Shown here one piece after another: positions 1 through 11,635 of a stretch of 64,000 nucleotides of DNA. Origin of the DNA: Kingdonia uniflora (taxonomy: Eukaryota > Streptophyta > Magnoliopsida > Ranunculales > Circaeasteraceae); NCBI GenBank assembly GCA_014058105.1, contig JACGCM010000655.1, positions 322,501-386,500 on the forward strand. The letters are read 5' to 3'. How positions within the stretch are numbered: the stretch's first letter is position 1; every line of letters starts with the position of its first letter. Made by a program: the position numbers and the translations under genes. The notes under the pieces were generated by a model. That model worked only from the letters and a program-made list of their open reading frames with translations, was not told where the DNA came from and did no database searches.

Positions 1-596
1 AAAAGGAAGTGCTTTCTAAACTACATAAGCGACTTGACTTAATGTAGTGTGTCAAGCTTTTGGTCCTTATATCGAAAGGTAGGCTTTTTTTTGAGAGTTG
101 CTAAAGCTACCCCCGAAAAGAGAAAGACGCTATCGCTTTCTCTGTGTTTTAGAGACTAGTCACCTAGCAACATCAGTCGCGACGCTAACTAAAAACTTGC
201 GTACGGGGAGCGCAGTCGATTTTTTCCTTTGTCCATATTTAGGTGCTTAGTCATCTCCAGACACAGAGTCACAAAGATCCTAGCTGGAATGCCTCATGAA
301 ATCAGAGTCATGGGGGAGTGTCGGGGTGCAGGTCTTAACGTGCGAGAAAGTGCTCAAATTGGAGCGAGAAGCAAGGATCCGTAGTTTGGAGCTATCTGCC
401 GTTTTTTTTTAGCCTTGTGTAGCGTCTGCTTGCTATAGCTATAGAGAGACTCGCAGACGCCTAGTTCATAGCGCTAGCAGCCTTGCCTTTTTGAACTAGC
501 TCTTCATTCTTCTCTTTTCCGTCAAAAAAAAAAGCCCTAGTTGAGCATAGCGCTCGAAGAGTAAGGATATAGCGACGACCCTTTTTAAACCCATAG

Positions 597-723
597 TTTC
601 CTCTGACACACTATGACACGAAACCTACCTATGGGCATAGACACGAAACCTACCAGACACGAAGTTTTCCTTTGACACACTATGGCACGAAACCTACCTA
701 TCGGCCTGGACACGAAACCTACC
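597..723. repeat. 58-bp imperfect direct repeat, two copies
   Basis: Copies lie at 597-654 and 666-723 and differ at only a few bases. Each contains the motif CACGAAACCTACC twice, so the block carries four short sub-repeats; a fifth degenerate one (ACAGGAAACCTCC) follows near 725-737. This looks like a local tandem duplication. No coding role is evident. Confidence 0.85.
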
Positions 724-2085
724 GGACAGGAAACCTCCCCTATTCTCATTGGGCATGAAACTTACTATTCCAATGTCCTTACTACACTACTTGCTACGCT
801 TGCTGGTTATTTCTCCAAAATACGGCTCCACGTACGCAAGTAAGCTATCACCCTTGCTTCTGGCTTACGCTTCCTTAACTACGCTTCCTTCTATAGTATG
901 GACCGCGCTTCCTTAACTACGCTTCCTCTTCGCTTCGTCATGGTATGGATAGGTCTGCCTTGTCTCGTCTTCCTTCTCCTACTTCAGTCCTTGCCTTGCT
1001 CTCCCCAAGAGCTCCTTCTCCCAGACCAGTACTTCCTTCTCATCGCACATCTTCCTTCGTCTTAGCTCTCGTCTTCTGAATCTTTTTTAACCCGTGGATA
1101 CCTATATGACAATTCACTATATTATCCGGCGCCTTGTGAATGAGATCCTGAATGGAAATGCTGTGAAGCTTGGTTGGTCTAGTCTATTGGTCCAATGGGG
1201 TGGAAGCAGCAAAGCAGCTATCTATTCTATCGCTATAGATATTCGAGCTGTCGGCTTCTCTCTTTTTAAACCCACCGTTGGTCTTCACATCGTATTCTTC
1301 TTTTTGTAGATTAGAAGCATGTGAGAAAACAGGCATCTCGTCCCGCCTCTAAACTACCTTCTGATGTGTTTTAGATCAGACTGGCAATGAGCTATAGCCG
1401 TAGAGCTCTAATTCAGCGGCGCCAACGGAGTGCAAGCAGTGAAGCTATGGAAAGGCAGCGCAAGCGTAGTTTAGAAAGCCACTACAGGGCTTTAAAAGGC
1501 CTAACCCAACCTTGAGCACTATGGAAAAGAACCAGCAATTTAGGAGTAGATTAGAAGTAGCGCCTTTTAAAAGACGAGAACTTTAGACTTGCGTACGGCG
1601 AGGCAATCCTGTGTCGGTCAGACTCGTAGCTCATATAGATAGAATGCTGTGAAGCGAGTCCATCCTCGGATCAGGAAGCTAGAAGGTAGCCGTACGCAAG
1701 TTTCAAATAGCTTAAAGTAGCTTCTTTTCCACGTACGCAAGTGTCCCTCCACTTCTAGTAGTTTGTAGTTTGAGGTATTTTCTAAACTACCGTACGCAAG
1801 TAGCTTTTAGATAAGGTTCTGTGAACTTGCGTACGGTGGAAAAAAGGTGGTCACTTGCGTACGAAGAAAAGTAGAGTTTCTGTTAGAGCTAGCTATAGCT
1901 AAGGGGTTTAAAAGAGTTAAGAGATTAGAATAATAAGAGTAGCTGAGCTAAAATTGAAAGCGAACGTCTATGTATATAGGTAGCGTAGTTTAGGGGCTAA
2001 AAAAAACCGGACTTGCGTACGTTTAAAAGGGTGTGTTTTAGAGGAAAGGTGGCCGGAGGTTTAAACAGTTAGAGAGCTATTTTTT

Positions 2086-2136
2086 GTAGTTTGTAGTTTG
2101 GACACGAGACCCACTAAACTTGCGTACGAAAAGAGT
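2086..2136 (+). repeat. Composite repeat (TAGTTTG word joined to ACTTGCGTACG word)
   Basis: This 51-bp composite joins TAGTTTGTAGTTTGG, the linker ACACGAGACCCACTAAA and CTTGCGTACGAAAAGAGT. Further full copies lie at 10898-10948 and 12238-12288. Shorter copies that lack the TAGTTTG part lie at 13496-13532 and 44254-44290. Reverse-strand copies lie at 12963-13013 and 17012-17047. Confidence 0.9.
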
Positions 2137-2450
2137 TAGACTTGCGTACGCTAAAAGAAAGCTAAAAGATCAGGACTTGCGTACGTTTAAAAGAGTAGGA
2201 TCTGATAGCGAGTTTAAGATTTTTGGCAACCTAGCTCTGTAGTTTGTAGTTTGGATCCTAAACTACGCTTCTAAACTACATTATCACAAAAACCAAAACA
2301 AAACAATCTTGCGTGCGCTTTCTAGTGCTCCACTTGGGGTGTGTTGCTGACAAAGAGCGACAGCCTTTAGACATGGCTAAAAAAAAACCATGACGAAAGG
2401 GAAAGCGAAATAGCTATAGCTCGACGCCTTTAAAAAGAGGTCTAGGGCTT

Positions 2451-2490
2451 GCGCAAGCTTGCGCAAGCTTGCGCAAGCTTGCGCAAGCTT
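2451..2490. repeat. Tandem 10-bp palindromic repeat, four units
   Basis: GCGCAAGCTT is repeated head to tail four times. The unit makes overlapping palindromes (GCGCAAGCTTGCGC). Shorter arrays of the same unit occur at 13393-13424 inside the rpl2 intron and at 56217-56239, so the array itself is dispersed. Confidence 0.95.
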
Positions 2491-2945
2491 TAAAAAGAGT
2501 GAAAAACGAAAGAAAAGCAAATGAAATCGCAAGAAAACCACCAGTAAAGAAGATGAAAGGCACAAGAATCATGCTGCTTTTCCTTCTCTATCCCTATAGT
2601 CGCTCTACCACTAGGCCTTCGCAGCGCCCATCGTTGTCTTTGATTGATTTCCCATCGTTGTCTTCTTTGATTGATTTGTTGAAAAAGGTGGTGATAGACC
2701 AAGTGAATGAGAGCCATTTAAGTGCGAGCATATTCTTCCCAGTTTCACAAGACGACTTGGTTGATGTGAGTGTCAGGCCTATAGTAGCCAGACAGGAAGT
2801 TAAAGCGAAGGGAAGGCCTAACGGTGGTCCGCCTCAACAGGCTCAACAGGAAGCGAATGGAAGGCCTTATGGTGGTCAACCTCAAGAAAAGAAGAGCACT
2901 ATAGCTATAGACATGGCGGGATGGTCTTTTGGAGTCCTGTCCTAA
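2469..2945 (+). CDS. Unidentified ORF, 158 codons
   Basis: I do not recognise this protein. Its first codons fall in the GCGCAAGCTT tandem array and the frame continues through sequence that is relatively poor in the dispersed words. The centre has a leucine-rich stretch (SLSSLIDLLKKVV) and the C-terminal half is rich in Pro, Gly, Gln and Lys with a repeated GRPNGG/GRPYGG motif, which mirrors a short DNA duplication near 2809-2870. No signal peptide or catalytic motif is visible. It may be chance open frame or an unknown mitochondrial ORF; I place little weight on it. Confidence 0.2.
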   Translation: MRKLAQALKRVKNERKANEIARKPPVKKMKGTRIMLLFLLYPYSRSTTRPSQRPSLSLIDFPSLSSLIDLLKKVVIDQVNESHLSASIFFPVSQDDLVDVSVRPIVARQEVKAKGRPNGGPPQQAQQEANGRPYGGQPQEKKSTIAIDMAGWSFGVLS

Positions 2946-3272
2946 TCGAGCAAGAAATCCCAGAAGCTGCGTTGGCTCCCTAGCTGAAAGAGAAGAGAGT
3001 AGGAGCGTCGCGAACCGAACTCCTTCCAAAACTAGGGCTTCTTTAGCCCGTAATGTATATTTTTTAACGTACGCAAGTCCGAAGTGGATTATATGAAAGA
3101 TTAGAGTTTACTTGCGTTTATTAAATTCTTACACTTGCGTACGTGGATTAGAGTTTGTAGTTTGGACACCAACTTGCGTACGGAAAATCCATCATCTTCC
3201 ACGTACGCAAGTGTAGGATTTTTCTAAACTACTGTGAAGGATTTGTCTATAGATCTGTTAGGTTTAAAAAGG

Positions 3273-3361
3273 AGTGGTAAGGTAGCCTATAGTGCGACGT
3301 AGGTAGTGCAGCAAAAGTGCTTTAAAAGTAGGTAGTGGTAAGGTAGCCTATAGTGCGACGT
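3273..3361. repeat. 28-bp direct repeat, two copies
   Basis: Identical copies at 3273-3300 and 3334-3361 begin AGTGGTAAGGTAGCC. The 33-bp gap contains related sequence (GTAGTGCAGCAAAAGTG). Confidence 0.9.
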
Positions 3362-3425
3362 GGGTCTTTAGCTGCGGCGACGACGCGCACTCACTTCATG
3401 AACACGACAGGGGGTAGGGTCTTTA

Positions 3426-3539
3426 GCCAGCCTATCAAGACAGACGCACTACTTTCTTAAGCCAGCCTATACAAGGCAGACGCACTACTTTCTTAGTTGG
3501 AGACGATAGCCAGCCTATCAAGACAGACGCACTACTTTA
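3426..3539. repeat. 34-bp direct repeat, three copies
   Basis: Copies beginning GCCAGCCTAT and ending CGCACTACTTT lie at 3426-3459, 3461-3495 and 3509-3539. The middle copy carries small indels. This is a local tandem expansion. Confidence 0.9.
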
Positions 3540-4248
3540 TTATTTGGCTCGGTTCATCATGGTAGCGTTCCTCGGTCTCGTTCTTTTCCATCATCCACTA
3601 CTACTACGCTATGCATTGCATTCTAAGGTCCGGCACTTTTCCTACAGCAAGGATTTGGGTCGATACATCGCGTGCGGTATTGGTCTAGTGACTTCCATTC
3701 ATGGGGTCTCGAAGACTCCAAAACCATCTTTGCGCTACAGCTACGCTATGCATTCCTAAGGTCCGTGTATGATATGGCTGCAGCAAGGCCCTCTATAGGC
3801 GATGAAGGAGGTTAGGCGAAGGAGGAGGTTAGGCGATGAAGGAGGTTCGAGTAGCAGTAGCCATGATTTGGAGCTCTTGCGATTCTCACAACAACTACAA
3901 ACACTGTGCTCTTTTCGTACGCAAGTTAAGTTTTTTTTCTCTTCGGCGAGTCCTTGCTCACGCAAAGCATACATATACACGTAGTTAGAGGTCGTCTAAA
4001 CGACTTTTTTAGCATATCTCAGTACGCAAGTCCAGCCAAAACTCCCATGAGCGTAGGCTTTTTTTGTAGTTTTTTTTTGGAAGCTTCTTCGTGTGAGTGC
4101 TTTTAGCATTGACTAGAAAGGAAGGAGTGCAGGGCCTATGACATGGAGTCCCCGATACAATAGCAAGTAATAGATCGTACTCATTCGGAAGAGAGGAGGT
4201 GTTGTTTTAAAAGAGTGAAAAAAGTGGTAGCGTCGCATGCATTCAGCA

Positions 4249-4418
4249 GAAAGCGCACAAGGCTAGTGCCTTAAGACCTAGAAGCGCACAACAAGGCACT
4301 ATATGACCTAGAAGCGCACAAGGCTAGTGCCTTAAGACCTACGCTTTTAAAACGGGGTACATTCAGCAGTCCCACATTACCTACGCTCATGGGGGGGTAC
4401 ATTCAGCAGTCCCACATT
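4249..4418. repeat. Two adjacent direct-repeat families
   Basis: A 30-bp unit (AAGCGCACAAGGCTAGTG start) occurs at 4249-4279 and 4311-4340 with a degenerate copy between. A second unit (GGTACATTCAGCAGTCCC) occurs at about 4356-4378 and 4396-4418. The fragment CATTCAGCAG also precedes the first family at 4240, which links the two. Confidence 0.85.
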
Positions 4419-5510
4419 CTGTCTATATTCAAAAGCACGAAAGACAATCGTCAGCCATGACTTTGAAAAGGGCTAGAAGTCTTTCAATGAGTTAGACCTC
4501 TTTCTCCATCTCCTTAACTCTGGCTCTTTTCTTTAAGGATCCTCCAAACTACCTATATCCATTACCACTACTCCGTTTTAAAATAGCTCCACCTTGTAGT
4601 TTAGGATGATGGAAAATAGGATCCTATTTTCTTCGTACGCAAGTGTGGCAGGATCCTCAGTGGAACCAATTAGAGCTAAGGACAAAGGATTTGTCTATAG
4701 AAAGGGTTAAAGCAGTAGTTTACAAGCAGATTGAGTTGTGGCCGTAATGTATATTTTAGGTAACTATCGGACTTGCGTACGTTTCAAAATATACATTACG
4801 GGTGAAAGTGAAAGACGGATTAAAGAAAAGGGCAAGATGAGACTGGGATCCTTGTTCCAGAGTCGTAGGCCCAAGCAAGAAGAAGTGTGGATGGTCCAAT
4901 GTAATAGAAGGGGTCGGGATCAGGTAGGCCCCGTGTCCAAGGTAGTTAAGGAAGCATCGGTAGTTTTTTCTTGTTCACCACTTGACTCGGAAGGATTAGG
5001 CTACGACTTATAGTAGACCAGTCTCGCCGTACGCAAGTTTGCACATGGCTAGAGCTCGATCTAGCTCTCCGTACGCAAGTCAATCTACGGGAGATCCGCG
5101 GTGGCTTCGGGTCAAAGATATAGGCGTAGGGTAAGGATCCTGGCTTTAAAAGAAGTAGGACGAGTAGCCCTAAAGTAGTTAGCGGCGTCATGGAAGCAAT
5201 CGACGTACGCAAGTCAGAAGGCCCATAGCGAACCAGCACGAAGCGATGAGCTCACTGCAAGGATCCTCAGATGAAAGGTTAGATTGCTTCTTGGGTGGAA
5301 AGCAGCAATGCAAGATAGTAGTTGTAGTTTGGAGGCCGGCATCAGTAGCAAAAAAAACAGTAGCATATGCAAGTGAATGAGTGAATGAAGGATAGGGCCA
5401 AAAGAAGCAGTAGAGCCTAATAAAGAGATTGGAACTCATGCTCATGTCCAAGCAGCGAAGCAGTCGAGCAAAGAAGCGAAGAGACAATTCTGGCTATATC
5501 TATATGGATT

Positions 5511-5607
5511 CAGTCTTCAACTACTGGTTCCGGCCAAGCTTCAACTACTGGGTGTCTCAGTCTTCAACTACTAGTTCCGGCACATCGCCTACTGGGTGTC
5601 TCAGTCT
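5511..5607. repeat. Degenerate tandem repeat around CTTCAACTACTGG
   Basis: The motifs TTCAACTACTGG/AGTTCCGGC and ACTGGGTGTCTCAGTC alternate two to three times. The copies diverge, so this is an older duplication than the perfect tandems elsewhere in the window. Confidence 0.7.
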
Positions 5608-7006
5608 GTCCTTCTTGCTTACCCTATTTTGCAAGGATCCTAGAAGGTAGCCTTTCAAGTATTCAAGTATTAAAGAGCATTAAAGAGTAGCTTAGAGGTG
5701 GAGTTAGGTTTATCCATCTATCTTGCTTACCTGCGAATGCAAGGATCCTAGCAAGGATCCTAGAAGGGGTTTAGGTGGGGCCTACATTGGCATATCTATC
5801 TTGGCGGGTCTTCGCTCGCGCTTAGAGTGGTCTTGAAGAGCGTCGAAGCTTTCCTTTCACTTGGTCTTTACGGTAGCCTATACTCCTTCCTCTAATCTGG
5901 ACTTGACCTAGGCTCTGCCCGGGATTGCATTAGTACGAAGCAGCTATCTTGGCTCAGCAGAAATGCACATTCTAAACTACCTTTGGCTACCTCGATTTCT
6001 TTTTTAACGTCGAGGTTGAGCTATAGAGATAGGCGCTAGGCTCATAACCCCTGGTGGCTGGCCTTTTAGGTTGTAAGTTGCTAAAGCTTACAACTACAAC
6101 TCTAACTCTTTTCTATAGACAAATCCTTTTAAAGCCTGTAAGTCTTTCGTTGCTACTTGAAAGCCTCTAATTGGTTCCACCGTCCCTAAACTACTCTTTA
6201 GACAAATCCGGCTTTCTAAACTACTATTATGGAAAAGAGGTGTTTTCCATAATACCTTTTCTTCTAGCTACTGCTTTTCCATTCTTCTTTAATACTTGAA
6301 ACCTTCTTCTCCTAACTCTTTTCTATAGACAAATCCGTTAAAAAACAACACACTGCGTAGTTTAGAAAGCTTTGCTTTTCTTTTCATTAATCTCGGATTT
6401 CTAAACTACGCTGGTGAAATCTGGCAAGGATCCTATTTCAAAAAAAGATAGTGGATTCTTTGTTTGTACGCAACTTGCGTACGTTAAAAGGATTTTCAAA
6501 CTATCTTTACTTGCTGTTCCATCGTGCTTTCTAAACTACGGAAGGAAAAGAGCTAGGCTGCGTCAATCTTTCTTGCTGGTCGTAGAAAGTCTTGCTGGTC
6601 ATAAGAGCTCAACGCCTGCCTAAACTACTCTTTGCAAAACGCGTCTGATTTGGTTGGCCACAAAAAGTAGTTAGAGAGCCTATTTTCCATCATCTTCGAA
6701 CTCAAGCCTATTTCCTTGTACGCAAGTCTCCAAAAAAATGCACGATGTGGGCTTGTCTTTCGAACTCAAGCCTATAATGAGGAGCTTCTCCAAAAAAATG
6801 CACGCTATCTGAAAAACCACGATGGAAAAGCAAGCCCACTCTGCAATCACCCGCTCAAAAAGAGTCAGAGTCAATGATGATGGAAAAAGAGTCAACTGCT
6901 AGAGATCGGCAGCGGTGATAGTAGGCAATTTGCCAAGCCGAAGAGCTTGTCATGATGGAATCAATAAGAAGGCGATTGCCACAATAGCTGACTATAAAGG
7001 CAGGCC

Positions 7007-7399
7007 ATGAAACTCTCTTTATTCAGGCCACTACGCCAACTCACCTCTCCTCACAAGCAGTCTGCAGGTAGAAATTCTTCAGGCCGTATTACTATTTTTC
7101 ATCGGGGGGGCGGCTCAAAGCGATTGCTTCGAAGGATTGATCTGAAACGCGACCACTCCATAGGCCTATCAGGAAGTTCTTCCACTTTTATGGGAGGTAT
7201 TGTAGAAAGGATCGAGTATGACCCCTCCCGTTCTTCTCGGATTGCTCCTGTACGCTGGAGGATCCTTGAGAGTAAGCAAGAAAAAGGAGGGAAAAAAGAA
7301 GAAGGAGGGCCTAAAGCCGCTGGGAGTGACAGAAGCTCGCTAGCGCATACCACTTCACAACCGAGGCCGGTAGGTTCTTCCGACGATCGTGCACCTGTC
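7007..7399 (+). CDS. rpl2: Mitochondrial ribosomal protein L2, exon 1
   Basis: This exon encodes the first 131 residues of the large-subunit protein uL2, which binds 23S-type rRNA near the peptidyl-transferase centre of the mitochondrial ribosome. Diagnostic residues are SAGRNSSGRIT, HRGGGSKRLLRRIDLKR and IVERIEYDPSRSSRIAPVRW, all typical of plant mitochondrial L2. The ATG at 7007 fits the usual N-terminal length. Between DLKR and GIVER there are about 16 residues where angiosperm homologues as I recall them have only a few. After APVRW a lysine/glutamate-rich spacer (KQEKGGKKEEGG) occupies the region known to vary in plants. The exon ends in RAPV directly before GTGTG, a group II 5' splice consensus. 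Reading on without splicing meets a stop within two codons. Confidence 0.93.
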
Positions 7400-7767
7400 G
7401 TGTGACCCGTTGGTCCTAAGCGCGGATTCTTCTCGCAAGCTCTCCGTACGCAAGTGACGCGAATCGACCCACCAGTGAAACTCCTCTTAGTGGGGGGCAC
7501 TCGGATGAACTTCAATCGGATGCGGGTATCCAATCCCGCCCTAAGCCAAAAAAAAAAAACACGTTATAGGCGGCTAGTGATTCCTGGGCCTTGACTTGAG
7601 GCCGGCCACCTTTACGTTAGAAGAGCTTCTGGCCCGGGGCATATCAGGATGAACAAATGTGAATGAGTGGAAGCTTCGTTGCCCGAACACGATTGGTGCT
7701 GACCACACTGGGTGCCTATTGATCGAGGAAAGAAGAATTGGAAAAACTCCTTGGTCGGTCGGTAGTT

Positions 7768-7954
7768 AAGGGCTTTAAAAGGATTTGTCTATAGAAAAAA
7801 TAGGGCTGGACTTGCGTACGTCAAAAGCAACGCAAAGCTAAGTCAAAAGCTAGGATCGGTAGTTTAGAAGGATCCTAAACTACTAAGACCTACACCAAGC
7901 GTAGTTTAGAAAGCAAAGGGCTTTAAAAGGATTTGTCTATAGAAAAAATAGGGC
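7768..7954. repeat. 39-bp direct repeat carrying the GGATTTGTCTATAGA word
   Basis: Identical 39-bp copies at 7768-7806 and 7916-7954 contain GGCTTTAAAAGGATTTGTC and TATAGAAAAAATAGGGC. Shorter forms (AAGGATTTGTCTATAGA) recur across the window, for example near 3240, 4685, 9956, 10962, 12197 and 22100, and on the other strand near 6110, 8450 and 17810. Confidence 0.9.
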
Positions 7955-8478
7955 AAACTCAGTGGTTTTAGAAGCGCATCCCACCTCCGAAGCTAGGATC
8001 AAGCAAATCAACTAGAGACCCACACCAAGCCGAGGTCTAAAGGCTGTGAAAAGGTTTCTAAACTACTTTTCATCCCTTTTCTTTTTGGCGTACGCAAGTC
8101 TAACGTCTTTAACCCTTTTCTTTAGACAAATCCGGTAGCTTGTTTTTAGATGATGGATAAGTAGTTTACTTACGTACGCGCAACTTTTAGTAGTTTAGGA
8201 GCAGCACTTTTCCACCTCTAAAACACACCCTTATGAAAATGGCTACTTTCTTTTATTCAAAAATAGCTCTAATGGCTCTTTTCCTTATTACCTTATTTCA
8301 GATTCCTTTTTCCGTACGCAAGTTGGTTCTTTTCCTTTTCCATTTACCACCTTTACCAGTGGTTTAGGATCCTATTTTCCATCATCCTAAACTACTGGTT
8401 TAGAAAGCTTCCAAACTACCTTTTTGCTATCACTATCCTATTGTCCTTATCTTTAGACAAATCCGGTAGTTTTCGTTG

Positions 8479-8516
8479 TACTTGCGTACGCCGTAATGTA
8501 TATTTTAGGCAACTAC
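8479..8516 (+). repeat. 38-bp composite repeat, copy 1 of 7
   Basis: TACTTGCGTACG is fused to CCGTAATGTATATTTTAGG and CAACTAC. Seven copies of 35 to 38 bp occur in the first 26 kb on both strands (8479, 9989, 16965, 17633, 18281, 25608 and 26097). The TAATGTATATTTTA part also occurs without the first word, for example near 4745 and 40144. Confidence 0.93.
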
Positions 8517-8779
8517 AACCACAAACTCTTTACTCTTTGCTTTCTAAACTACGCTGGATGGGGCCTTGGTGAATCGCTACTATAGACAGAAAGAAAGAAC
8601 CGCGTATTTTGATAGTACGTAGTGGGCTCATGCGGATTTGCTAGAAAAAGCCACGCTCTGCAGTTAAATTTGGATAGTACGTAGTGGGTTTCTTTCTCAA
8701 AAAAAGGATATTTGCTAGAAAAAGCCACTCCTAAACTACGTTCAAAGAAAAGAGAGTTCAATCCCATCCCGCTCTATGA

Positions 8780-8908
8780 TGCACCCAGGTGGAGGATTTG
8801 CGTACGCAAGTTGATCACATGCACCCAGGTGGAGGATTTGCGTACGCAAGTTGATCAGTGGTTTTCTTGGGTTTCTTTCATGCACCCAGACCCTGGTGGA
8901 GGATTTGC
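8780..8908. repeat. 40-bp tandem repeat containing the ACTTGCGTACG word
   Basis: TGCACCCAGGTGGAGGATTT followed by GCGTACGCAAGTTGATCA is present at 8780-8817 and 8820-8857. A third partial copy at 8880-8908 lacks the CGTACG word and carries a small insertion (ACC) instead. The pair shows that tandem duplication occurred after the word was in place. Confidence 0.9.
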
Positions 8909-9177
8909 TTGTTTTGATAGTACGTAGTGGGTTGGGTTTGAATAGGCTTTCAAAAAAGGACCAGCACTCTCTAAACCCACTACGCAAGCATTAGGAAAGT
9001 TTGAAAGACCAACCCTGCCTTTCATTCCTTCTACATTACCAGTCCTCGTTTTGTGAGGTCTAGCTCACCACGCGTGAAATCCAATTTCTTTCTTCTTTTT
9101 GTAGATTAGAAGCAACAATAAGGTAGCCTTTAAGGTACTAAGGAAAAGAGGTATTTTCTTCGTACGCAAGTAGCTTT

Positions 9178-9216
9178 GTAGTTTAGGATGATGGAAAATA
9201 GGATCCTAATCATTGG
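9178..9216 (-). repeat. 39-bp BamHI-type composite (ATTAGGATCCTATTTTCC family)
   Basis: On the reverse strand this reads CCAATGATTAGGATCC, TATTTTCCATCATCC and TAAACTAC. Other copies are at 12011-12049 (reverse), 13179-13218, 18078-18116 and 44761-44800 (forward). At 9178 and 18078 the flank also carries an extra AGGATCCTGCC, so longer versions were copied too. Confidence 0.9.
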
Positions 9217-9988
9217 CAGGATCCTCAGTGGAAAATGGAACCAAGGAAGTAGTTTAGGAACCAAGGATCCTAAACTACAGACTTGCGTACGCTAAAAGAA
9301 ACTTGCGTACGCTAAAAGAAAGAAAGAAAAGAGTGATTTAAAAAACTTGCGTACGAGGATCCTTAACCACAAAAAAGAGGATCCTAGTGAGAATGCGGAT
9401 AGTTAGTCGAACTTGCGTACGGTGTTTTCCAAACTACTAAAGCCTAAAGGCCCCTAAACTACAAGAAGAGTGTGTTGTAGCGTAGCGAGAGGAAGGAGTA
9501 AAAGAATAAAAAAACCGGACTTGCATACGTTAAAAAGAGACGGTGGAACCAATTAGAGGACCAGCAAAAGCCAAACTTGCGTACGCTCAAAGGTAGAGCT
9601 ATTTTTTAACACACTTACGTACTTTTTGTTGAAAAGGGTGTCCTTTTAACAGCTACAAACTACTAACAGCTACTTTTCCACTGTAGGAATGAAATCAAAC
9701 TACACGCAACTTGCGTACGTAAACTCTTATTCGTAGTTTAGTACGCAAGTGTAGGATTTTTCTATAGTGGTAGTTTAGGAGTTAAAGAAGAGAATACCCA
9801 AAACTAGGTAGGCCTAGTAGGATGGAAGAAGAGCTGTTAATAAAAACACTTACGTACTTTTTGTTGAAAAGGGTGTCCAAACTACAAACTACTTAACAGC
9901 TACTTAACAGCTACAAACTACTAACAACGCAAGTAAACTACTGTCTTTCTTAAGGATTTGTCTATAGAAAAAAGAAGGAGTTGTGGTT

Positions 9989-10026
9989 GTAGTTGCCTAA
10001 AATATACATTACGGCGTACGCAAGTA
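9989..10026 (-). repeat. 38-bp composite repeat, copy 2 of 7
   Basis: Reverse-strand copy of the element described at 8479, perfect over 38 bp. It lies inside the rpl2 intron. Confidence 0.93.
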
Positions 10027-10890
10027 CAACGAAAACTACCGATAGGCGACTTGCGTACGTTAAAAGGTACAAAGGAGTACAGTAGTTTGTAGTTTGGAGT
10101 ACGTAGTTTGGAAGCGCTAAGGAAAAGAGCCGCAAAAAGAAAACTCTAAGTTAGAAAACAAGGACGATGGAAAAGAACCAACTTGCGTACGGAAGTAGTT
10201 TAGGAGCCAAGGATCCTTAGAGCTACGACGGAGGAAGCTTTCTAAACCACTAGAATAGGTTCTGAAAGACCAGAGTTAGAACTCTTTTGGAGGTGGACTT
10301 TTTTAGGACTTGCGTACGTTAAAAAAGAGCAGGACGATGAACGCGGCTTTAAAACTTGCGTACGGAGAAAGCATCCTTGATTTCGCCCCAGGTCTATAGC
10401 ACCAGCGTAGTTTAGAAATCCGAGAATTTTCTTTCGCTAGCTACTTTTTAGCCTATAGCGCCTGGGGTAAAGAAAAGAGCGTAGTTTAGGATGCGTCAGC
10501 GTCCTTTTTTCTATCGATTTAGCTTTTTTGTAGCTGTAGTTTTAGGGCACGTGTTGGCTTTCCAGTGTGATTCTTCGCCTATCTTAGTAGGATCCTTAAG
10601 TCGACTTGTAGTTGCCAACTCATTAGGCTACAACTAGCCTCGTAAGATTTAGCTTTTTTGTAGCTTAGGGCATTTTCTTTGATAGACGTTGACCCGTGCG
10701 AAACCCTTTCTTTCTTGCTTGGTGATTTGTCTTCTATGTTGGCTATTCCCCTCGACCGACCCCCCAAAAAAAGCCCTTTTTCTGTTCATCGAAAAACTTC
10801 GACAACACACTCCGAGAGCGACGATGCTCATTAAACTCAGAAGAAAAGAAGAGTAGGCGCCTTACCTTGGCAACAAACCACTACATCATG

Positions 10891-10948
10891 GGCTTTAGTA
10901 GTTTGTAGTTTGGACACGAGACCCACTAAACTTGCGTACGAAAAGAGT
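10891..10948 (+). repeat. 58-bp composite repeat, shared with 12231
   Basis: This 58-bp segment is identical to 12231-12288. It begins GGCTTTAGTAGTTTG and ends CTTGCGTACGAAAAGAGT. Both copies are in the rpl2 intron in the same orientation, so they could recombine and delete 1.3 kb of intron. Confidence 0.93.
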
Positions 10949-11039
10949 AAGGGCTTTAAAAGGATTTGTCTATAGAAAAGAGTTAAGACTTGCGTACGTT
11001 TAAAAGAGGTTTTATAGAGAGCTACGCCTTCCCTTGGCT

Positions 11040-11300
11040 ACAAAGAACTACATCAGAGAGTTATCGAGTTGAGTAGTGGCAAACACCTGAGTGGCGATCC
11101 GGTAGTGTGCTGAAGAGAAGAGAGGCCAGAGGTTTTGTTGGCGGTGACAATTGAGAGGTTGTCACTGCGCGTTCCTAGTCACACGGGAAGAGAGGTCAAA
11201 TGGCTAATCGAAAAAGCGTCGCCCGTTTGGCTCCTCGCGGAGTATAGCTCACATCCAGGAATCTGATTGAGGAACGGGGCAACGCCGATGAAGCTCTAAT
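11040..11300 (+). other. Probable surviving core of the rpl2 group II intron
   Basis: This 260-base island is almost free of dispersed words inside an intron full of them. It contains local inverted complementarity such as GGTGACAATTG...AGGTTGTCAC and GGCTCCTCGCGGAGTATAGC. I infer that it is part of the ancestral intron (perhaps domains II to IV). The assignment rests on position and on the contrast with its surroundings, not on a recognised domain. Confidence 0.35.
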
Positions 11301-11513
11301 TGTTGGACTTGCGTACGGAGAAAAAGCTTCGACGTACGCAAGTTCCCCTACTCCTAGGTTTGGCCTGCCAGGCCGCCGTGATTGGGTGCAGGATTTTTCG
11401 AAAAGCAAAAAAGCTGACTCGGAGAACCGGGACCTTGGCAACGCGATAAATGCTGGGGGAGCTTAAGGATCGAAAAAGCTTTGTTGGTCGGCTCTTTTTT
11501 TTTTGTCTCACTT

Positions 11514-11635
11514 CCCTACCCTTCGCTCACAAAAGACTTGTCCAGTCCTTCGGACTCCCCACCCTTCGCTCACAGAAAGACTTGTCCAGTCCTGTAGTTT
11601 AGGACTCCCTACCCTTCGCTCACAGAAAGACTTGT
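11514..11635. repeat. 36-bp tandem repeat, three copies
   Basis: Copies of CCCTACCCTTCGCTCACA with AAAGACTTGTCCAGTCCT lie at 11514-11549, 11557-11593 and 11607-11635 (the last truncated). The spacer between the second and third contains GTAGTTTAGGA, a dispersed word that probably entered after the duplication. Confidence 0.9.

Larger units (their letters stand above)
1..7006. other. Gene-free flank upstream of rpl2, repeat-rich
   Basis: I recognise no gene here. The stretch holds many copies of the dispersed words ACTTGCGTACG (either strand), TAGTTTGTAGTTTGGA, TCTAAACTAC and AAGGATCCT, plus local direct repeats listed separately. Short ORFs are mostly generated by these words. Segments poor in the words (about 780-1080, 5760-5960 and 6730-7006) show nothing I can name. 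No tRNA-like cloverleaf was seen. Confidence 0.7.
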